Assembly (NCBI RefSeq): GCF_002879855.1
Contig: NZ_PNYB01000001.1
Location: 124,001 to 188,000 of the forward strand
DNA length: 64,000 nt
Source: Trinickia soli
Lineage (GTDB): Bacteria > Pseudomonadota > Gammaproteobacteria > Burkholderiales > Burkholderiaceae
Direction of reading: 5' to 3'
Below the pieces are notes generated by a model. That model was given only the letters and a program-made list of their open reading frames with translations, had not been told where the DNA came from and did not search any database. Numbering within the stretch: the first letter of the stretch is position 1; every line of letters starts with the position of its first letter. A program made the translations under genes and the position numbers. This document shows positions 26,758 through 36,168 of the stretch, piece by piece.

Positions 26758-27975
26758 TCAGGGCGATACGCGGTTGCTGTCGATCAGATGAATCAGGGTG
26801 GCGGCAAAGAATGAAATGAATGTGACGGCAGCCACGCCGAGCCATCCGCTTGAAGCAAGTACTGGTCCGGATAGCGCTGCGCCGCAGGCGCTGCCGACAA
26901 AGAATAAACCGGTGAAGAGCCCGTTGACACGCCCTCGCATTTCGGCCGCAAGCAGATTGATCGCGCGTCGGCCCAACGTTTGGTCCGCAATGACGCCTGC
27001 GTCGAGCAAGAATGCCGATGCAGCTGCGATAGCCACCGCCAGAGCGCTCGGTATCGGTGCAGTCAACGCCCACGACGCGCACAGGATCGCGACTATCGCA
27101 ATGACGTGCGCGGTCCGTTTTGCTCGCCGTGCATATCCGCGGTCGGCGGCGAGCCCTGCGAGCGGCGCTGCAATGGCACCTCCTGCGCCGGCGAAGGCGA
27201 AGGCGGCGATTTGTGTCGCGCTGCACTTGAACGGGGCACGGGAGAGGACGACCGCGATGCTGGTCCAAAACGCGTTGAAGCCGATCATTAACAGCGCTTG
27301 ATAGAGCGCATGTCGACGCAATACTTCGGTTGATACGATGAGTCGCCCGAGCGAACTGATCAACGAGCGGTAGGCCGGCTTGGCGGCCGGGACCAAGGCG
27401 GGTAGGCGCGGTACGGCGCACAACGTGGCGGTGGCGAGGAGCGTTGCATCTGCAAGGAAAAAGCCGCGCCACCCCAGCGCGCGAGTGACGACACTTGCGA
27501 GCGGGCGCGAGAACAGAATGCCGAGCATGAGGCCGCTCATGACGTTACCGACGACTGCGCCTCGCGCTTGCGGCGCTGCGAGCGAAGCCGCCGCGGGGAC
27601 GAGCATCTGAATCGCGCTGGCAGTTGCGCCAACTGCGAACGAAGCGGCGAGAAAGACGAGGGGCGAGCCTGAGAACGCGGCGACGACCAGACAAGCGGTT
27701 TGCCCCGCGAGCGTTGCGCCGATCAGCGGTCGATTCGGCAGTTTATCGACGAGCGGGACGAGCCCCACGAGGCCAGCCGCGTAGCCGAGCATGGTCAACG
27801 ACGTAACGAGTGCGGTCCACGCATGGAGATGTAGCGACGCATCGAGCGCATCGAGCATGACTTGCGAGGCGTAAAGCGGCAGCACCGCTATGCCGACCAG
27901 CGTCGCGAATAGCAGCGTGGGGACGCGGGCACGGGTAGCTTCGGGCGCCGTAAGCGGCGTGCAGGAATCCATCAT
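26758..27975 (-). CDS. MFS transporter, 12-segment (YnfM/arabinose-efflux-like)
   Basis: A 405-residue major facilitator protein with about 12 hydrophobic segments and the MFS loop LVPLVDKLPNRPLIG after the second helix. The middle is rich in Ala/Gly, as in DHA1-type efflux carriers. The C-terminal half includes ADQTLGRRAINLLAAEMRGRVNGLF, here cut at its motif RRAINLLAAEMRGRVNG, which is typical of YnfM-like members. The substrate is unknown. The gene is first in a probable two-gene unit with the dehalogenase-like hydrolase and is divergent from a LysR regulator. The layout suggests that the regulator responds to a compound handled by this pair. The two adjacent ATG codons at the start lack a strong ribosome site. 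Confidence 0.87.
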   Translation of the reverse strand: MMDSCTPLTAPEATRARVPTLLFATLVGIAVLPLYASQVMLDALDASLHLHAWTALVTSLTMLGYAAGLVGLVPLVDKLPNRPLIGATLAGQTACLVVAAFSGSPLVFLAASFAVGATASAIQMLVPAAASLAAPQARGAVVGNVMSGLMLGILFSRPLASVVTRALGWRGFFLADATLLATATLCAVPRLPALVPAAKPAYRSLISSLGRLIVSTEVLRRHALYQALLMIGFNAFWTSIAVVLSRAPFKCSATQIAAFAFAGAGGAIAAPLAGLAADRGYARRAKRTAHVIAIVAILCASWALTAPIPSALAVAIAAASAFLLDAGVIADQTLGRRAINLLAAEMRGRVNGLFTGLFFVGSACGAALSGPVLASSGWLGVAAVTFISFFAATLIHLIDSNRVSP

Positions 27976-28039
27976 GTGCGTGAGATCGAGTGATTGAATG
28001 TCGTACCGGCCCGATGCTACTCTCGCTATCGATACGAAT

Positions 28040-28059
28040 AATCAGCGCGCTAATTGATT
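28040..28059. promoter_or_regulatory. Candidate LysR-type operator between MFS and LysR genes
   Basis: AATCA and TGATT form an imperfectly centred inverted repeat with a 10-base spacer, about 30 bp before the LysR start, within the 112-bp divergent gap. LysR sites often have this dyad form with T and A at the ends. The arms are short, so this is only a candidate. Confidence 0.35.
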
Positions 28060-28087
28060 CATAATCCAGCAAAACGGGAGAATCGCA

Positions 28088-28984
28088 ATGCAATCGCTGC
28101 GTGAACTGGAAACGTTCGTCGCGATCGCGGAGGAAGGGAGCCTGACTGCCGCTGCGCTGCGTCTTGGGAGATCGCTGCAAGCAGTGAGTCGCGGATTGCA
28201 GACGCTCGAAGCGACGTTAGGGGCGACGCTCGTCGTACGTACGACCCGGACGTCGCAGCTGAGCGAGGCCGGGGAAAGGTTTTATGCGCGCGTGAAAGCG
28301 GTGTTGGCGGATCTGGAGATCGCGCAAACGGAGCTGGCCGAAGATGCAAAGCGCTTGACGGGGACGTTGCGTATCAACGCACCGACGTTGTTCGGGCCAC
28401 AGTACGTCGTGCCGCTGATCGCCGAGTTCTTGCAACGTCACCCGGACCTGCGTGCAGCTGTCTCGCTCGAAGACGAATTCAGCGATCCGGCGTCGAGCGG
28501 CGCCGACGTGACCTTGCGCATCGGCGCCCCCTCGGATTCAAGTCTCGTCGCGCGCAAGCTCGCCGATGTCAGGCGTGTTGCATTTGCCGCCACGTCGTAT
28601 CTGGCCGCATACGGCACGCCGCGAACGCCGGACGATCTCGCGTCGCACGCATGCGTCGTGCGCACCGGCGTGCCGCATGCGCACCGATGGCGCTTCACCG
28701 CCCGCACCGGAAAGGAGATAACGGTGACGGTAGCCGGGCGCTTCGAAAGCGATCAGGTCGCGGCGGTCAATGCGGCCGTTGCGGGCGGGCTTGGAATCGG
28801 GCTGGCAGCGTTCTGGCAGATACGGGACGCTGTCGACGCCGATCGGGTGCGCATCGTACTGCCCGACTACGAGCCAGCGCCGATGCCCCTTTGCGCGCTT
28901 TGGGTGCGCCCGCGCAGGATGCCGGCGCGTACGCGTTTGCTGATCGAATTTCTGGCGGCGCGCCTGGCCGGAGAAAAGCTCTGA
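28088..28984 (+). CDS. LysR family transcriptional regulator
   Basis: A 298-residue LysR regulator. The winged HTH occupies residues 1-60 (LETFVAIAEEGSLTAAALRLGRS at the start of it, split from SLQAVSRGLQTLE). Residues 90-295 form the periplasmic-binding-protein-like effector domain (LRINAPTLFGPQYVVPLIAEF). GGGAGAA lies before the ATG. It is divergent from the MFS-hydrolase pair, the standard LysR arrangement, so those two genes are its likely targets. The effector is unknown. Confidence 0.92.
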   Translation: MQSLRELETFVAIAEEGSLTAAALRLGRSLQAVSRGLQTLEATLGATLVVRTTRTSQLSEAGERFYARVKAVLADLEIAQTELAEDAKRLTGTLRINAPTLFGPQYVVPLIAEFLQRHPDLRAAVSLEDEFSDPASSGADVTLRIGAPSDSSLVARKLADVRRVAFAATSYLAAYGTPRTPDDLASHACVVRTGVPHAHRWRFTARTGKEITVTVAGRFESDQVAAVNAAVAGGLGIGLAAFWQIRDAVDADRVRIVLPDYEPAPMPLCALWVRPRRMPARTRLLIEFLAARLAGEKL

Positions 28985-29117
28985 GTGGATGTGGCAATGC
29001 GGGAAGGCGCTTGCGTGACGGCCGGCGCGTTGCGCGCGATCGGCGTAAAATGCGCGTCGTTGCGTCCGCGGGACGCAGGCCCCCTAGCGCGGGCCATTTA
29101 AGGAGTTGTCGCACGCC

Positions 29118-30020
29118 ATGACCGGATCGTCGGAACCGATTCGATTGCCGGAGATTTCGTGTGAGGAGCAGGCGGGATGCGCTGCTTCGATCGACGCGCT
29201 CAGCGAATTTGTCGCGCGGCACGACCGGATATTCGTACTGACCGGCGCAGGCGTCAGCGTGGCGTCCGGCATTCCGGGCTATCGCGACATGAACGGCGAT
29301 TGGATGCGCGCGCAACCAATTCAGTGGCAGGCGTTCCGCGATTCCGACCATGCGCGCAAGCGCTATTGGGCGCGCAGCATGGTGGGCTGGCCTTTGCTTT
29401 CAGGCGCTGTTCCGAATGCCGCGCATCATGCGTTGGCGCAGCTTGGGGCGGCGGGGCGCATTACGCGTCTCGTGACGCAGAACGTCGATGGTCTGCATCA
29501 ACGAGCAGGCAGCGCCGGGGTCGTCGAGTTGCACGGCAGCATCGACGCAGTCATTTGCCTGCAATGTGGTGCTCGCCATCATCGCGCCGCGATTCAAACG
29601 GTGCTGCTGCGCGATAACCCCGCCCTGGCGAATGCAACCGCGGCGGTTTCGGCCGATGGCGATGCGCATCTCGAGTGGGACGCGCTCGACGAGTTTCGCG
29701 TGCCGACATGCCCTGATTGCGACGGCGTGCTCAAGCCCGATGTGGTGTTTTTCGGCGAGAACGTACCGCGCGAGCGCGTGACGGCAGCCGCGCAGGCGCT
29801 CGAAGGCGCCGACGCGATGCTGGTCGTCGGCTCGTCGCTGATGGTCTTCTCCGGTTTTCGCTTTTGCAGATGGGCGGCCGACGCTGGCACGCCGATTGCC
29901 GCGATCAACATGGGGCTGACCCGTGCCGATTCGCTGTTTTCGTTGAAAGTGGAAGCGCCTTGCGGCGATGCGTTGGCGGAAGTGCTCGCGCGCATCGTTC
30001 CTTCCGCTTCTTATCGTTGA
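29118..30020 (+). CDS. Sir2 family NAD-dependent protein deacylase
   Basis: A 300-residue sirtuin. It has the NAD-binding [17 protein letters not shown], the catalytic-loop TQNVDGLH, and ELHGSID with the catalytic His. Two cysteine pairs, CLQC and CPDC, form the structural zinc site. VVFFGENVP and [14 protein letters not shown] complete the Rossmann fold. It would remove acyl groups from lysines using NAD. The overall pattern, with a long insert between the zinc pairs, resembles class II (SIRT4-like) sirtuins. A TTG at 29106 sits immediately after AGGAG and is too close to it; the ATG at 29118 is preferred although the spacing is long. It lies 67 bp upstream of gnd on the same strand. Confidence 0.92.
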   Translation: MTGSSEPIRLPEISCEEQAGCAASIDALSEFVARHDRIFVLTGAGVSVASGIPGYRDMNGDWMRAQPIQWQAFRDSDHARKRYWARSMVGWPLLSGAVPNAAHHALAQLGAAGRITRLVTQNVDGLHQRAGSAGVVELHGSIDAVICLQCGARHHRAAIQTVLLRDNPALANATAAVSADGDAHLEWDALDEFRVPTCPDCDGVLKPDVVFFGENVPRERVTAAAQALEGADAMLVVGSSLMVFSGFRFCRWAADAGTPIAAINMGLTRADSLFSLKVEAPCGDALAEVLARIVPSASYR

Positions 30021-30087
30021 CGGTCTGGCCGTCATAAGCGGGGTCGCGCTGCGCTGCCCCGCCCCCTATCCAGGAGAATTCGACAAA

Positions 30088-31497
30088 ATGAGCAAACCCG
30101 CCATCGGCGTGATCGGTCTTGCTGTGATGGGCCGCAATCTGGCGCTCAACATCGAAAGCCGCGGCTACACGGTCGCGGTCTATAACCGAAGTCGGGAGAA
30201 GACGGACGAGCTGGTCGCGCAGTTTCCCGATCGGAAGCTTGTGCCGGCGCACTCGCTCGAACAGTTCGTCGATTCGCTCGAGAAACCGCGGCGCATCTTG
30301 TTGATGGTCAAGGCCGGCGAACCGACCGATGCGACGATCGCGGCTCTGAGGCCGTTGCTCGACAAAGGCGATGTGTTGATCGACGGCGGCAATACGCATT
30401 TCACCGATACCATCCGCCGCAATCAGGAACTCGCACAGGCGGGACTGCACTTCATCGGTACGGGTGTGTCCGGTGGCGAAGAAGGGGCGCTCAAAGGACC
30501 GGCGATCATGCCCGGCGGTCCGCGTGACGCCTATGAACTGGTGGCGCCGATTTTGACGAAAATTGCCGCGAAAGCGCCGGACGGCGAGCCCTGCGTGGCC
30601 TATATCGGCCCGGGCGGAGCGGGCCATTTCGTGAAGATGGTCCACAACGGTATCGAATACGGCGACATGCAGTTGATCGCGGAAAGCTACGCGGTGCTCA
30701 AGCAGGTGGCCGGCCTGAACAATGCCGAGCTCGCGAAGGTCTACGGCGAATGGAACGAAGGCGAACTGGACAGTTATCTGATCGACATTACGGCGAAGAT
30801 ATTCGACAAGCGTGACGACGAAACCGGCCGCGATCTTGTCGACGTGATCCTCGATCGCGCCGCGCAAAAGGGCACCGGCAAATGGACCAGCCAGAACGCG
30901 CTGGATCTGGGTGTCCCGCTGCCGCTCATTACCGAATCGGTATTTGCGCGCGTGCTGTCATCGCTCAAGACGGAACGTGTCGCTGCGAGCAAGGTGCTGT
31001 CCGGTCCGGCGGCCAAGCCGTTCACAGGCGAGCGGGCTGCTTTCATCGAAGCCGTGCGCCGCGCGCTGTATCTGAGCAAAGTGATTTCATACGCACAGGG
31101 CTTCGCGCAGTTGCGCGCTGCCTCCGAGGAATACGATTGGAGCCTGGATTTCGGCGGCATCGCCAAGATCTTTCGAGCCGGCTGCATCATCCGCGCGCGA
31201 TTCCTGCAGAAGATCACCGATGCCTACACGCAGGATCCCGCGCTGGCCAACCTGTTGCTCGATCCTTATTTCCGTCAGATTTCAGACACCTATCAAGCCG
31301 CCTTGCGCGAGATCGTGGTGGCTGCGGTGACGGCCGGCGTGCCCGTGCCGGCATTCGCTTCCGCTATCGCTTACTTCGATGCTTATCGATCGGAACGCTT
31401 GCCGGCGAATCTGGTGCAAGCACAGCGCGACTTTTTCGGCGCTCATACATTCGAGCGAATCGATCGCGCAGGAAGTTTTCATGCGAACTGGTCGTAG
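30088..31497 (+). CDS. gnd: 6-phosphogluconate dehydrogenase, decarboxylating
   Basis: A 469-residue cytosolic enzyme of the oxidative pentose phosphate pathway. It converts 6-phosphogluconate to ribulose 5-phosphate and CO2, reducing NADP. The N-terminal Rossmann fold has [17 protein letters not shown] followed by YNRSREKT, which suits NADP. The substrate site includes [21 protein letters not shown], seen as [19 protein letters not shown], and the catalytic region [16 protein letters not shown]. Length matches the dimeric long form (about 470 residues). CAGGAG precedes the ATG with good spacing. No zwf or pgl gene is adjacent. Confidence 0.96.
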   Translation: MSKPAIGVIGLAVMGRNLALNIESRGYTVAVYNRSREKTDELVAQFPDRKLVPAHSLEQFVDSLEKPRRILLMVKAGEPTDATIAALRPLLDKGDVLIDGGNTHFTDTIRRNQELAQAGLHFIGTGVSGGEEGALKGPAIMPGGPRDAYELVAPILTKIAAKAPDGEPCVAYIGPGGAGHFVKMVHNGIEYGDMQLIAESYAVLKQVAGLNNAELAKVYGEWNEGELDSYLIDITAKIFDKRDDETGRDLVDVILDRAAQKGTGKWTSQNALDLGVPLPLITESVFARVLSSLKTERVAASKVLSGPAAKPFTGERAAFIEAVRRALYLSKVISYAQGFAQLRAASEEYDWSLDFGGIAKIFRAGCIIRARFLQKITDAYTQDPALANLLLDPYFRQISDTYQAALREIVVAAVTAGVPVPAFASAIAYFDAYRSERLPANLVQAQRDFFGAHTFERIDRAGSFHANWS

Positions 31498-31707
31498 ATC
31501 GATCAATAAGTGACCCTGGGACTATGCCGGCAAGAATCTTCTTTTGTCGGCTGCGTGCCTTCGTGCCCGTAACAGTTCGTCATTGTTGCTTTTTCCGAAA
31601 TTCAATTTCGTCGAATTAATGGTTTTCCCTAGGTGATTCCGTGATTAGACTGTGTTTAAACGCTGCGGCATTTCGCATGCGGCGAATCACATGTTCGGAG
31701 GTTCATC

Positions 31708-32055
31708 ATGAAGTCACTCGTGTACGCAGTGGTTGCTGCTTCCGCGTTGTCGGTCTCGCTCGCTTCGTTCGCTCAAACCACCAACAACGGTCCGGTGACG
31801 CGCGCTCAAGTGCGCCAGGAATTGATTCAGTTGGAACAGGCAGGGTACAACCCTGCGCAGCGTGACCCGATGTACCCGGACGACATCCAAGCGGCTGAGC
31901 AGCGCGTTCACCAGGAACAAGGGGCTGCCGTGGCCAACGCCGAGACCAGCGGATATGGTGGGGTGGCGGCGGGATCGTCGCAGTCGGGCGCCGCGGTGCA
32001 AGCGGAACGGCCGATCAGCGCCGAAGGCGTTCAACCGGTGTTCTTCGGTCGCTAA
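31708..32055 (+). CDS. Secreted DUF4148 family protein (first copy)
   Basis: A 115-residue protein with a signal peptide cleaved after SFAQ at about residue 23. The DUF4148 core follows: TRAQVRQELIQLEQAGYNPAQRDPMYPDDIQAAEQRV, seen here as VRQELIQLEQAGYNP and YPDDIQAAEQRV. The C-terminal half is low-complexity Gly/Ser/Ala. The family is abundant in Burkholderiaceae, where it is periplasmic and often stress- or metal-responsive; no activity is proven. TTCGGAGG lies 6 bases before the ATG, and a strong terminator follows, so the gene is monocistronic. A shorter paralogue lies at 61791. Confidence 0.88.
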   Translation: MKSLVYAVVAASALSVSLASFAQTTNNGPVTRAQVRQELIQLEQAGYNPAQRDPMYPDDIQAAEQRVHQEQGAAVANAETSGYGGVAAGSSQSGAAVQAERPISAEGVQPVFFGR

Positions 32056-32126
32056 GCTGAAGGGTTCGGGAATGGAACGGGATCGCACACGATCTGTCAC
32101 ATAGTAGCGATTGCTTGGCAGGAACG

Positions 32127-32172
32127 ACTGGCTCGCGGCTCCCACAAAGGGGGTGCGAGCCAGTTTCTTTTT
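32127..32172 (+). terminator. Strong Rho-independent terminator after the DUF4148 gene
   Basis: A perfect 10-bp stem, ACTGGCTCGC/GCGAGCCAGT, closes an 18-base loop and is followed by TTCTTTTT. It lies about 70 bp past the stop codon. Confidence 0.9.
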
Positions 32173-32208
32173 GCCTTTCCGCCGCAGGGTGTGCGATCCT
32201 CGCCGTTA

Positions 32209-32236
32209 AGGGCCATACGAACAGGGCCATACAAAC
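32209..32236 (+). repeat. Tandem pair of 14-bp repeats
   Basis: AGGGCCATACGAAC is followed directly by AGGGCCATACAAAC (one mismatch), then by a partial third copy CATACAGACC. It lies about 200 bp upstream of the NlpD-like gene and could be a regulator site. Confidence 0.6.
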
Positions 32237-32438
32237 CATACAGACCATGCGCGCGCGAGCCAGCTCAGCAGTTGACGGACGAACGCGGCCGTAAGGGATG
32301 TAAGCGATGTAAGCCAGGCAGGAGGCGGCAAAGACCGACGCGCGGGCGGCCCGCGGCAAGAGATTTGCAGCTTGCGGCGCTGCGCGAATTCAACTTGCAC
32401 ATCGCAGCGTGCAACGTCGTATCGAGCGAGGGCCAACG

Positions 32439-33149
32439 GTGAAGACAGTGATGATTCCGGTACGAAAGCGGTCCCCATGGGCGCAATGTGCAGTGGCATT
32501 GGCATTGGCCGGCGCGGCGCTTTTGGGTGGTTGTGCAACGAGCGATTGGTTCGGGTCGTCGCCCATCGCATCGCAATCTCCTATGCCGCAACGCACTGGC
32601 GTGCCGGCCGGTTTTTATCGCGTCAACCCTGGCGATACATTGCCTGGTGTCGCGATGGCATTCGGCCAACATGTCGAAGATCTCGCTGCATGGAACAACT
32701 TACGTCCCTCCGCTGTTTTGATGCCCGGGCAGGTGCTTCGGGTTGCGCCTCAGCCGGGCGCCAACGCCACTTCGGCCGACGGCATCGTCGTCAAGCCGGC
32801 ATGGCCTGCTTATGGGCAGGTCGTCCGCGTAACCGATGAGGGCAACGTCAAAGGCATCATCATCACGGGGCGGCCGGGCGAAGCCGTCAAAGCCTCAGCC
32901 GACGGCAACGTCATCTACGTCGGTACCGGCATCGACCAATACAAGTCGCTCGTCGTGGTCAAGCATGGCGGCGACGTCGTCTCGGGCTATGCGGTGAACG
33001 GCGATGTCCTCGTCAAAGAAGGCGATACGGTCAGGAAGGGGCAGCCCATCGCCGAGATGGGCGCCGACTCGTCAGGGCGCGGCACCGTCGAATTCGAAAT
33101 CCGCCGTGGCGGCAAGCCCGTGGATCCGCTCGCGTATCTGCCGCGCTGA
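32439..33149 (+). CDS. NlpD-like lipoprotein with LysM domain and degenerate M23 domain
   Basis: A 236-residue outer-membrane lipoprotein (lipobox LGGC at about residue 31). A LysM peptidoglycan-binding domain follows (FYRVNPGDTLPGVAMAFG, WNNLRPSAVLMPGQVLRV), then a C-terminal M23/LytM domain. The LytM catalytic residues are missing: where active enzymes have YxHL and HLHFE this protein has YAVN and TVEFE. It therefore resembles NlpD/EnvC-type factors, which activate cell-division amidases rather than cut peptidoglycan themselves. The GTG at 32439 has GAGGG 6 bases upstream; an ATG at 32451 is the alternative. Usual neighbours of canonical nlpD (surE, pcm, rpoS) are absent, so this is probably a paralogue. 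Confidence 0.87.
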   Translation: MKTVMIPVRKRSPWAQCAVALALAGAALLGGCATSDWFGSSPIASQSPMPQRTGVPAGFYRVNPGDTLPGVAMAFGQHVEDLAAWNNLRPSAVLMPGQVLRVAPQPGANATSADGIVVKPAWPAYGQVVRVTDEGNVKGIIITGRPGEAVKASADGNVIYVGTGIDQYKSLVVVKHGGDVVSGYAVNGDVLVKEGDTVRKGQPIAEMGADSSGRGTVEFEIRRGGKPVDPLAYLPR

Positions 33150-33212
33150 AACGTCGAAACGCGTTCAAGCGCTATACCGTAGAGCCGCCGGGCACTGCAC
33201 GTGCTCGTTCCT

Positions 33213-33452
33213 TCAAGCCATCGATGCGAGCAGGATGGCCAGCCGTTTGACATTCGTGCGGAATGCATCGACCGTATCGCGCTCGGTAGCCGCGCTCGGT
33301 TGCGGGTGGGCGGTGAGTTCTGCGTCCGCCTTCAGTTCGTCGGCGATCCTGCTACGCGTGTCGGGCGGTAAGGCACGGATGATCGCAAGCGTCAGGCGCT
33401 CCTGTGCGTGCAGCATCCCGATGACCGAATGGAGGTTCGTTTGCGTTGTCAT
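33213..33452 (-). CDS. Small hypothetical protein (79 residues)
   Basis: A short, soluble, mostly helical protein with no signal peptide and no motif I recognise. The composition is balanced, and GGAGATCGAT sits correctly before the ATG, which supports a real gene. It is convergent with the NlpD-like gene and divergent from glgP, with about 205 bp between the latter starts. No function can be assigned. Confidence 0.65.
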   Translation of the reverse strand: MTTQTNLHSVIGMLHAQERLTLAIIRALPPDTRSRIADELKADAELTAHPQPSAATERDTVDAFRTNVKRLAILLASMA

Positions 33453-33657
33453 ATCGATCTCCGAAGAAGGGCCGCATAGTTCTCATAGTAGGCGGCCACA
33501 GGCGGCGCGCCAACGCGATGCGCAGAGGTGGCGCGTTTGGGGAAGCACCGGCTTCGCAGACGCCGAAAAAAGCGTAACCTGCATGTTCCTGCGGTGGGCG
33601 CGAAGCGTCGCTCGTTAGCAAAGCGCATGCCGCCGATTGCACACGAGGAGGAGTTCG

Positions 33658-36135
33658 ATGACAGCCGTCGATCTGGATTTCGACCAGCTCAACAGTACCG
33701 TCGATGCGCTACGGCGCTCAATCTCCAATCGGTTGATGTACGGCGTCGGCAAGGACGCCGTGGCCGCGAGGCCGCAAGATTGGCTCAACGCAGCAGCGCT
33801 CGCCGTGCGTGATCGGCTCGTTGCCCGCTGGATGAAAACCACGCGGCAGCAATACGAGCAGGACGTCAAACGTGTCTATTACCTGTCGATGGAGTTTCTG
33901 ATCGGGCGCACGTTCACGAACGCGTTGCTCGCGTTGGGTATCTACGATCAGATGAAGGAAGCGCTGGCGAGTCTGGGCGTGGACATGGATGCGGTCACCG
34001 AGCTCGAGCCTGACGCTGCGCTCGGCAACGGCGGCCTCGGTCGTCTTGCCGCCTGTTTTCTCGATTCGATGGCCACGCTTGCCATCCCCGGGTTCGGCTA
34101 CGGAATTCGCTACGAATACGGCATGTTCCGTCAGCAAATCGTCGGCGGTGAACAGATCGAAACCCCCGACTACTGGCTGCGTGCCGGCAACCCTTGGGAG
34201 TTTCCCCGCCCGGAAGTGCAATACGTCGTTCACTTCGGCGGACGCACCATCGTGCGCGATGGACGCAGCGAATGGGTCGATACCGAGCACGTCAGCGCAA
34301 TGGCGTTCGACACGGTCATTCCGGGCTTCGGTACGAGCGCGACCAATACGTTGCGGTTGTGGTCGGCGCGCGCGACGGAAGAACTCGACTTGTCGGCATT
34401 CAATCAAGGCGACTATCGTCGGGCTGTCGAAGCGAAGGAGCATTCGGAGAATGTGTCGCGGCTGCTGTATCCCGACGACTCGACGCCCGCCGGTCGCGAA
34501 CTGCGGTTGCGCCAGGAGTACTTCTTCATTTCGGCGACCATGCAGGATCTGATTCGCCGCTATCAGCGCACGCACAGCACGTTTGGCCGCTTCGCGGAAA
34601 AGGTCGCCATTCACCTCAACGACACGCACCCGGTGCTTGCGATTCCCGAGCTCATGCGACTGCTTGTCGATATTCATCACGTGCCGTGGGAGCGCGCATG
34701 GAAAATGGTTCATCAGGTGTTTTCCTATACGAATCACACCCTGATGCCCGAAGCGCTCGAGACATGGGACGTCGATTTGCTCGCGCGTTTGTTGCCGCGC
34801 CATCTCGAGATCATTTTTGAAATCAACGCCGGCTTTCTCAAAGAAGCGAGCGAGCATTTCGGACACGATATCGATGTGATCCGGCGCGTTTCGCTCGTCG
34901 ACGAATATGGCCAACGGCGCGTGCGGATGGCTCATCTTGCGATTGTCGCGAGCCAAAAGGTCAACGGCGTCTCGCAGCTGCATTCGCAACTGATGGAGCG
35001 GGAATTCTTCAGTGAGTTCGCACGGTTCTTCCCCGAGCGGTTCACGAACGTCACGAACGGCATTACGCCGCGGCGGTGGCTCTCGCAAGCGAACCGGCCT
35101 TTGTCGAAGCTGATCGACGACCGTATCGGCACGCACTGGCGCACCGACTTGTTCGAACTCGCCAAGTTACGGGCGCTCAAGGGCGACCCGGCGTTCACGT
35201 CGGAATTTCGTGCGGCCAAGCGACGCAACAAGATCCGCCTGGCGCAGCGCCTGCTCGAGGAAACGGGCTGCACGATCCATCCCGATGCGCTTTTCGATTT
35301 GCAGGTGAAGCGTATTCACGAGTACAAACGGCAGCTATTGAATGTGCTGCACGTGATCGTTCGATACAACCGCATCCGTGCGCGGCCGAATGAGGACTGG
35401 GTGCCGCGCGTCGTGATCTTTGCCGGCAAAGCCGCGTCGGCCTACAAGATGGCGAAGACGATCATCAGGCTGATCGGCGATGTGAGCGAAAAGGTCAATC
35501 GCGACCCGCTCGTGGGCGATCGACTGAAGGTGGTATTCGTGCCGAACTACGGTGTCAGCGCGGCGGAGGTTTTGATTCCGGCGGCGGACTTGTCGGAGCA
35601 GATCTCGATGGCCGGTACCGAGGCATCGGGCACAGGGAACATGAAGCTGGCGCTGAACGGCGCGTTGACGATCGGCACGATGGACGGCGCCAATATCGAA
35701 ATCTGCGAGGCCGTGGGGCGAGAGAACATGTTCATCTTCGGGCACACGGCCGACGGCGTCAGCGAGTTGCGCGCTTCAGGTTATCGACCGCGCCAGATCT
35801 ACGAGCACAACGCGGAATTGAAGTTGGCGCTGGACCAGATCCGCACGGGGTACTTCTCCGATGGCGATCCACATCGCTTTTCCGATATTTTTCACACGCT
35901 CGTGGATTGGGGCGATCACTATATGGTGTTGGCCGATTTCGCCGAATTCGCCGCGGCTCAGGACGCCGTCGATGCGCGCTTTCGTGACCCGCGGGCATGG
36001 ACGGCGAGCGCGATCGAGAATGTAGCGGGGATGGGGCGCTTCTCGTCGGATCGCACGATTTCCGAATACGCGCGCAATATCTGGCGCGTCAAGCCGCTGA
36101 TCGTCGACGCCGACGAGGCCGACCGGGCTGCGTGA
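33658..36135 (+). CDS. glgP: Glycogen/alpha-glucan phosphorylase
   Basis: An 825-residue GT35 phosphorylase that releases glucose 1-phosphate from the non-reducing ends of glycogen or maltodextrin. It has YYLSMEFLIGRTFTNAL and ALGNGGLGRLAACFLDSMA near the N-terminus. The pyridoxal-phosphate lysine is Lys663 in ASGTGNMKLALNGALTIGT. Length and motifs match bacterial phosphorylases. GAGGAGGAG precedes the ATG at 33658 with good spacing. No other glycogen genes (glgB, glgX, glgA) are seen in the window, so it stands alone here. Confidence 0.95.
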   Translation: MTAVDLDFDQLNSTVDALRRSISNRLMYGVGKDAVAARPQDWLNAAALAVRDRLVARWMKTTRQQYEQDVKRVYYLSMEFLIGRTFTNALLALGIYDQMKEALASLGVDMDAVTELEPDAALGNGGLGRLAACFLDSMATLAIPGFGYGIRYEYGMFRQQIVGGEQIETPDYWLRAGNPWEFPRPEVQYVVHFGGRTIVRDGRSEWVDTEHVSAMAFDTVIPGFGTSATNTLRLWSARATEELDLSAFNQGDYRRAVEAKEHSENVSRLLYPDDSTPAGRELRLRQEYFFISATMQDLIRRYQRTHSTFGRFAEKVAIHLNDTHPVLAIPELMRLLVDIHHVPWERAWKMVHQVFSYTNHTLMPEALETWDVDLLARLLPRHLEIIFEINAGFLKEASEHFGHDIDVIRRVSLVDEYGQRRVRMAHLAIVASQKVNGVSQLHSQLMEREFFSEFARFFPERFTNVTNGITPRRWLSQANRPLSKLIDDRIGTHWRTDLFELAKLRALKGDPAFTSEFRAAKRRNKIRLAQRLLEETGCTIHPDALFDLQVKRIHEYKRQLLNVLHVIVRYNRIRARPNEDWVPRVVIFAGKAASAYKMAKTIIRLIGDVSEKVNRDPLVGDRLKVVFVPNYGVSAAEVLIPAADLSEQISMAGTEASGTGNMKLALNGALTIGTMDGANIEICEAVGRENMFIFGHTADGVSELRASGYRPRQIYEHNAELKLALDQIRTGYFSDGDPHRFSDIFHTLVDWGDHYMVLADFAEFAAAQDAVDARFRDPRAWTASAIENVAGMGRFSSDRTISEYARNIWRVKPLIVDADEADRAA

Positions 36136-36168
36136 CGCCGGCGTGCGTTCAGGTGTTTGCTTGTGCTG

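Larger units (their letters stand above)
32056..32438. other. Intergenic region of 383 bp: terminator, short repeat, no gene
   Basis: The first part carries the DUF4148 terminator. The remainder has no convincing coding frame. It includes a tandem pair of 14-bp repeats at 32209-32236 and presumably the promoter of the NlpD-like lipoprotein gene. Confidence 0.6.

Noticed and set aside
33718-35136. Long minus-strand open frame opposite glgP
   Set aside because: A GC-rich antisense shadow; glgP has its cofactor motif and a strong ribosome site on the plus strand.
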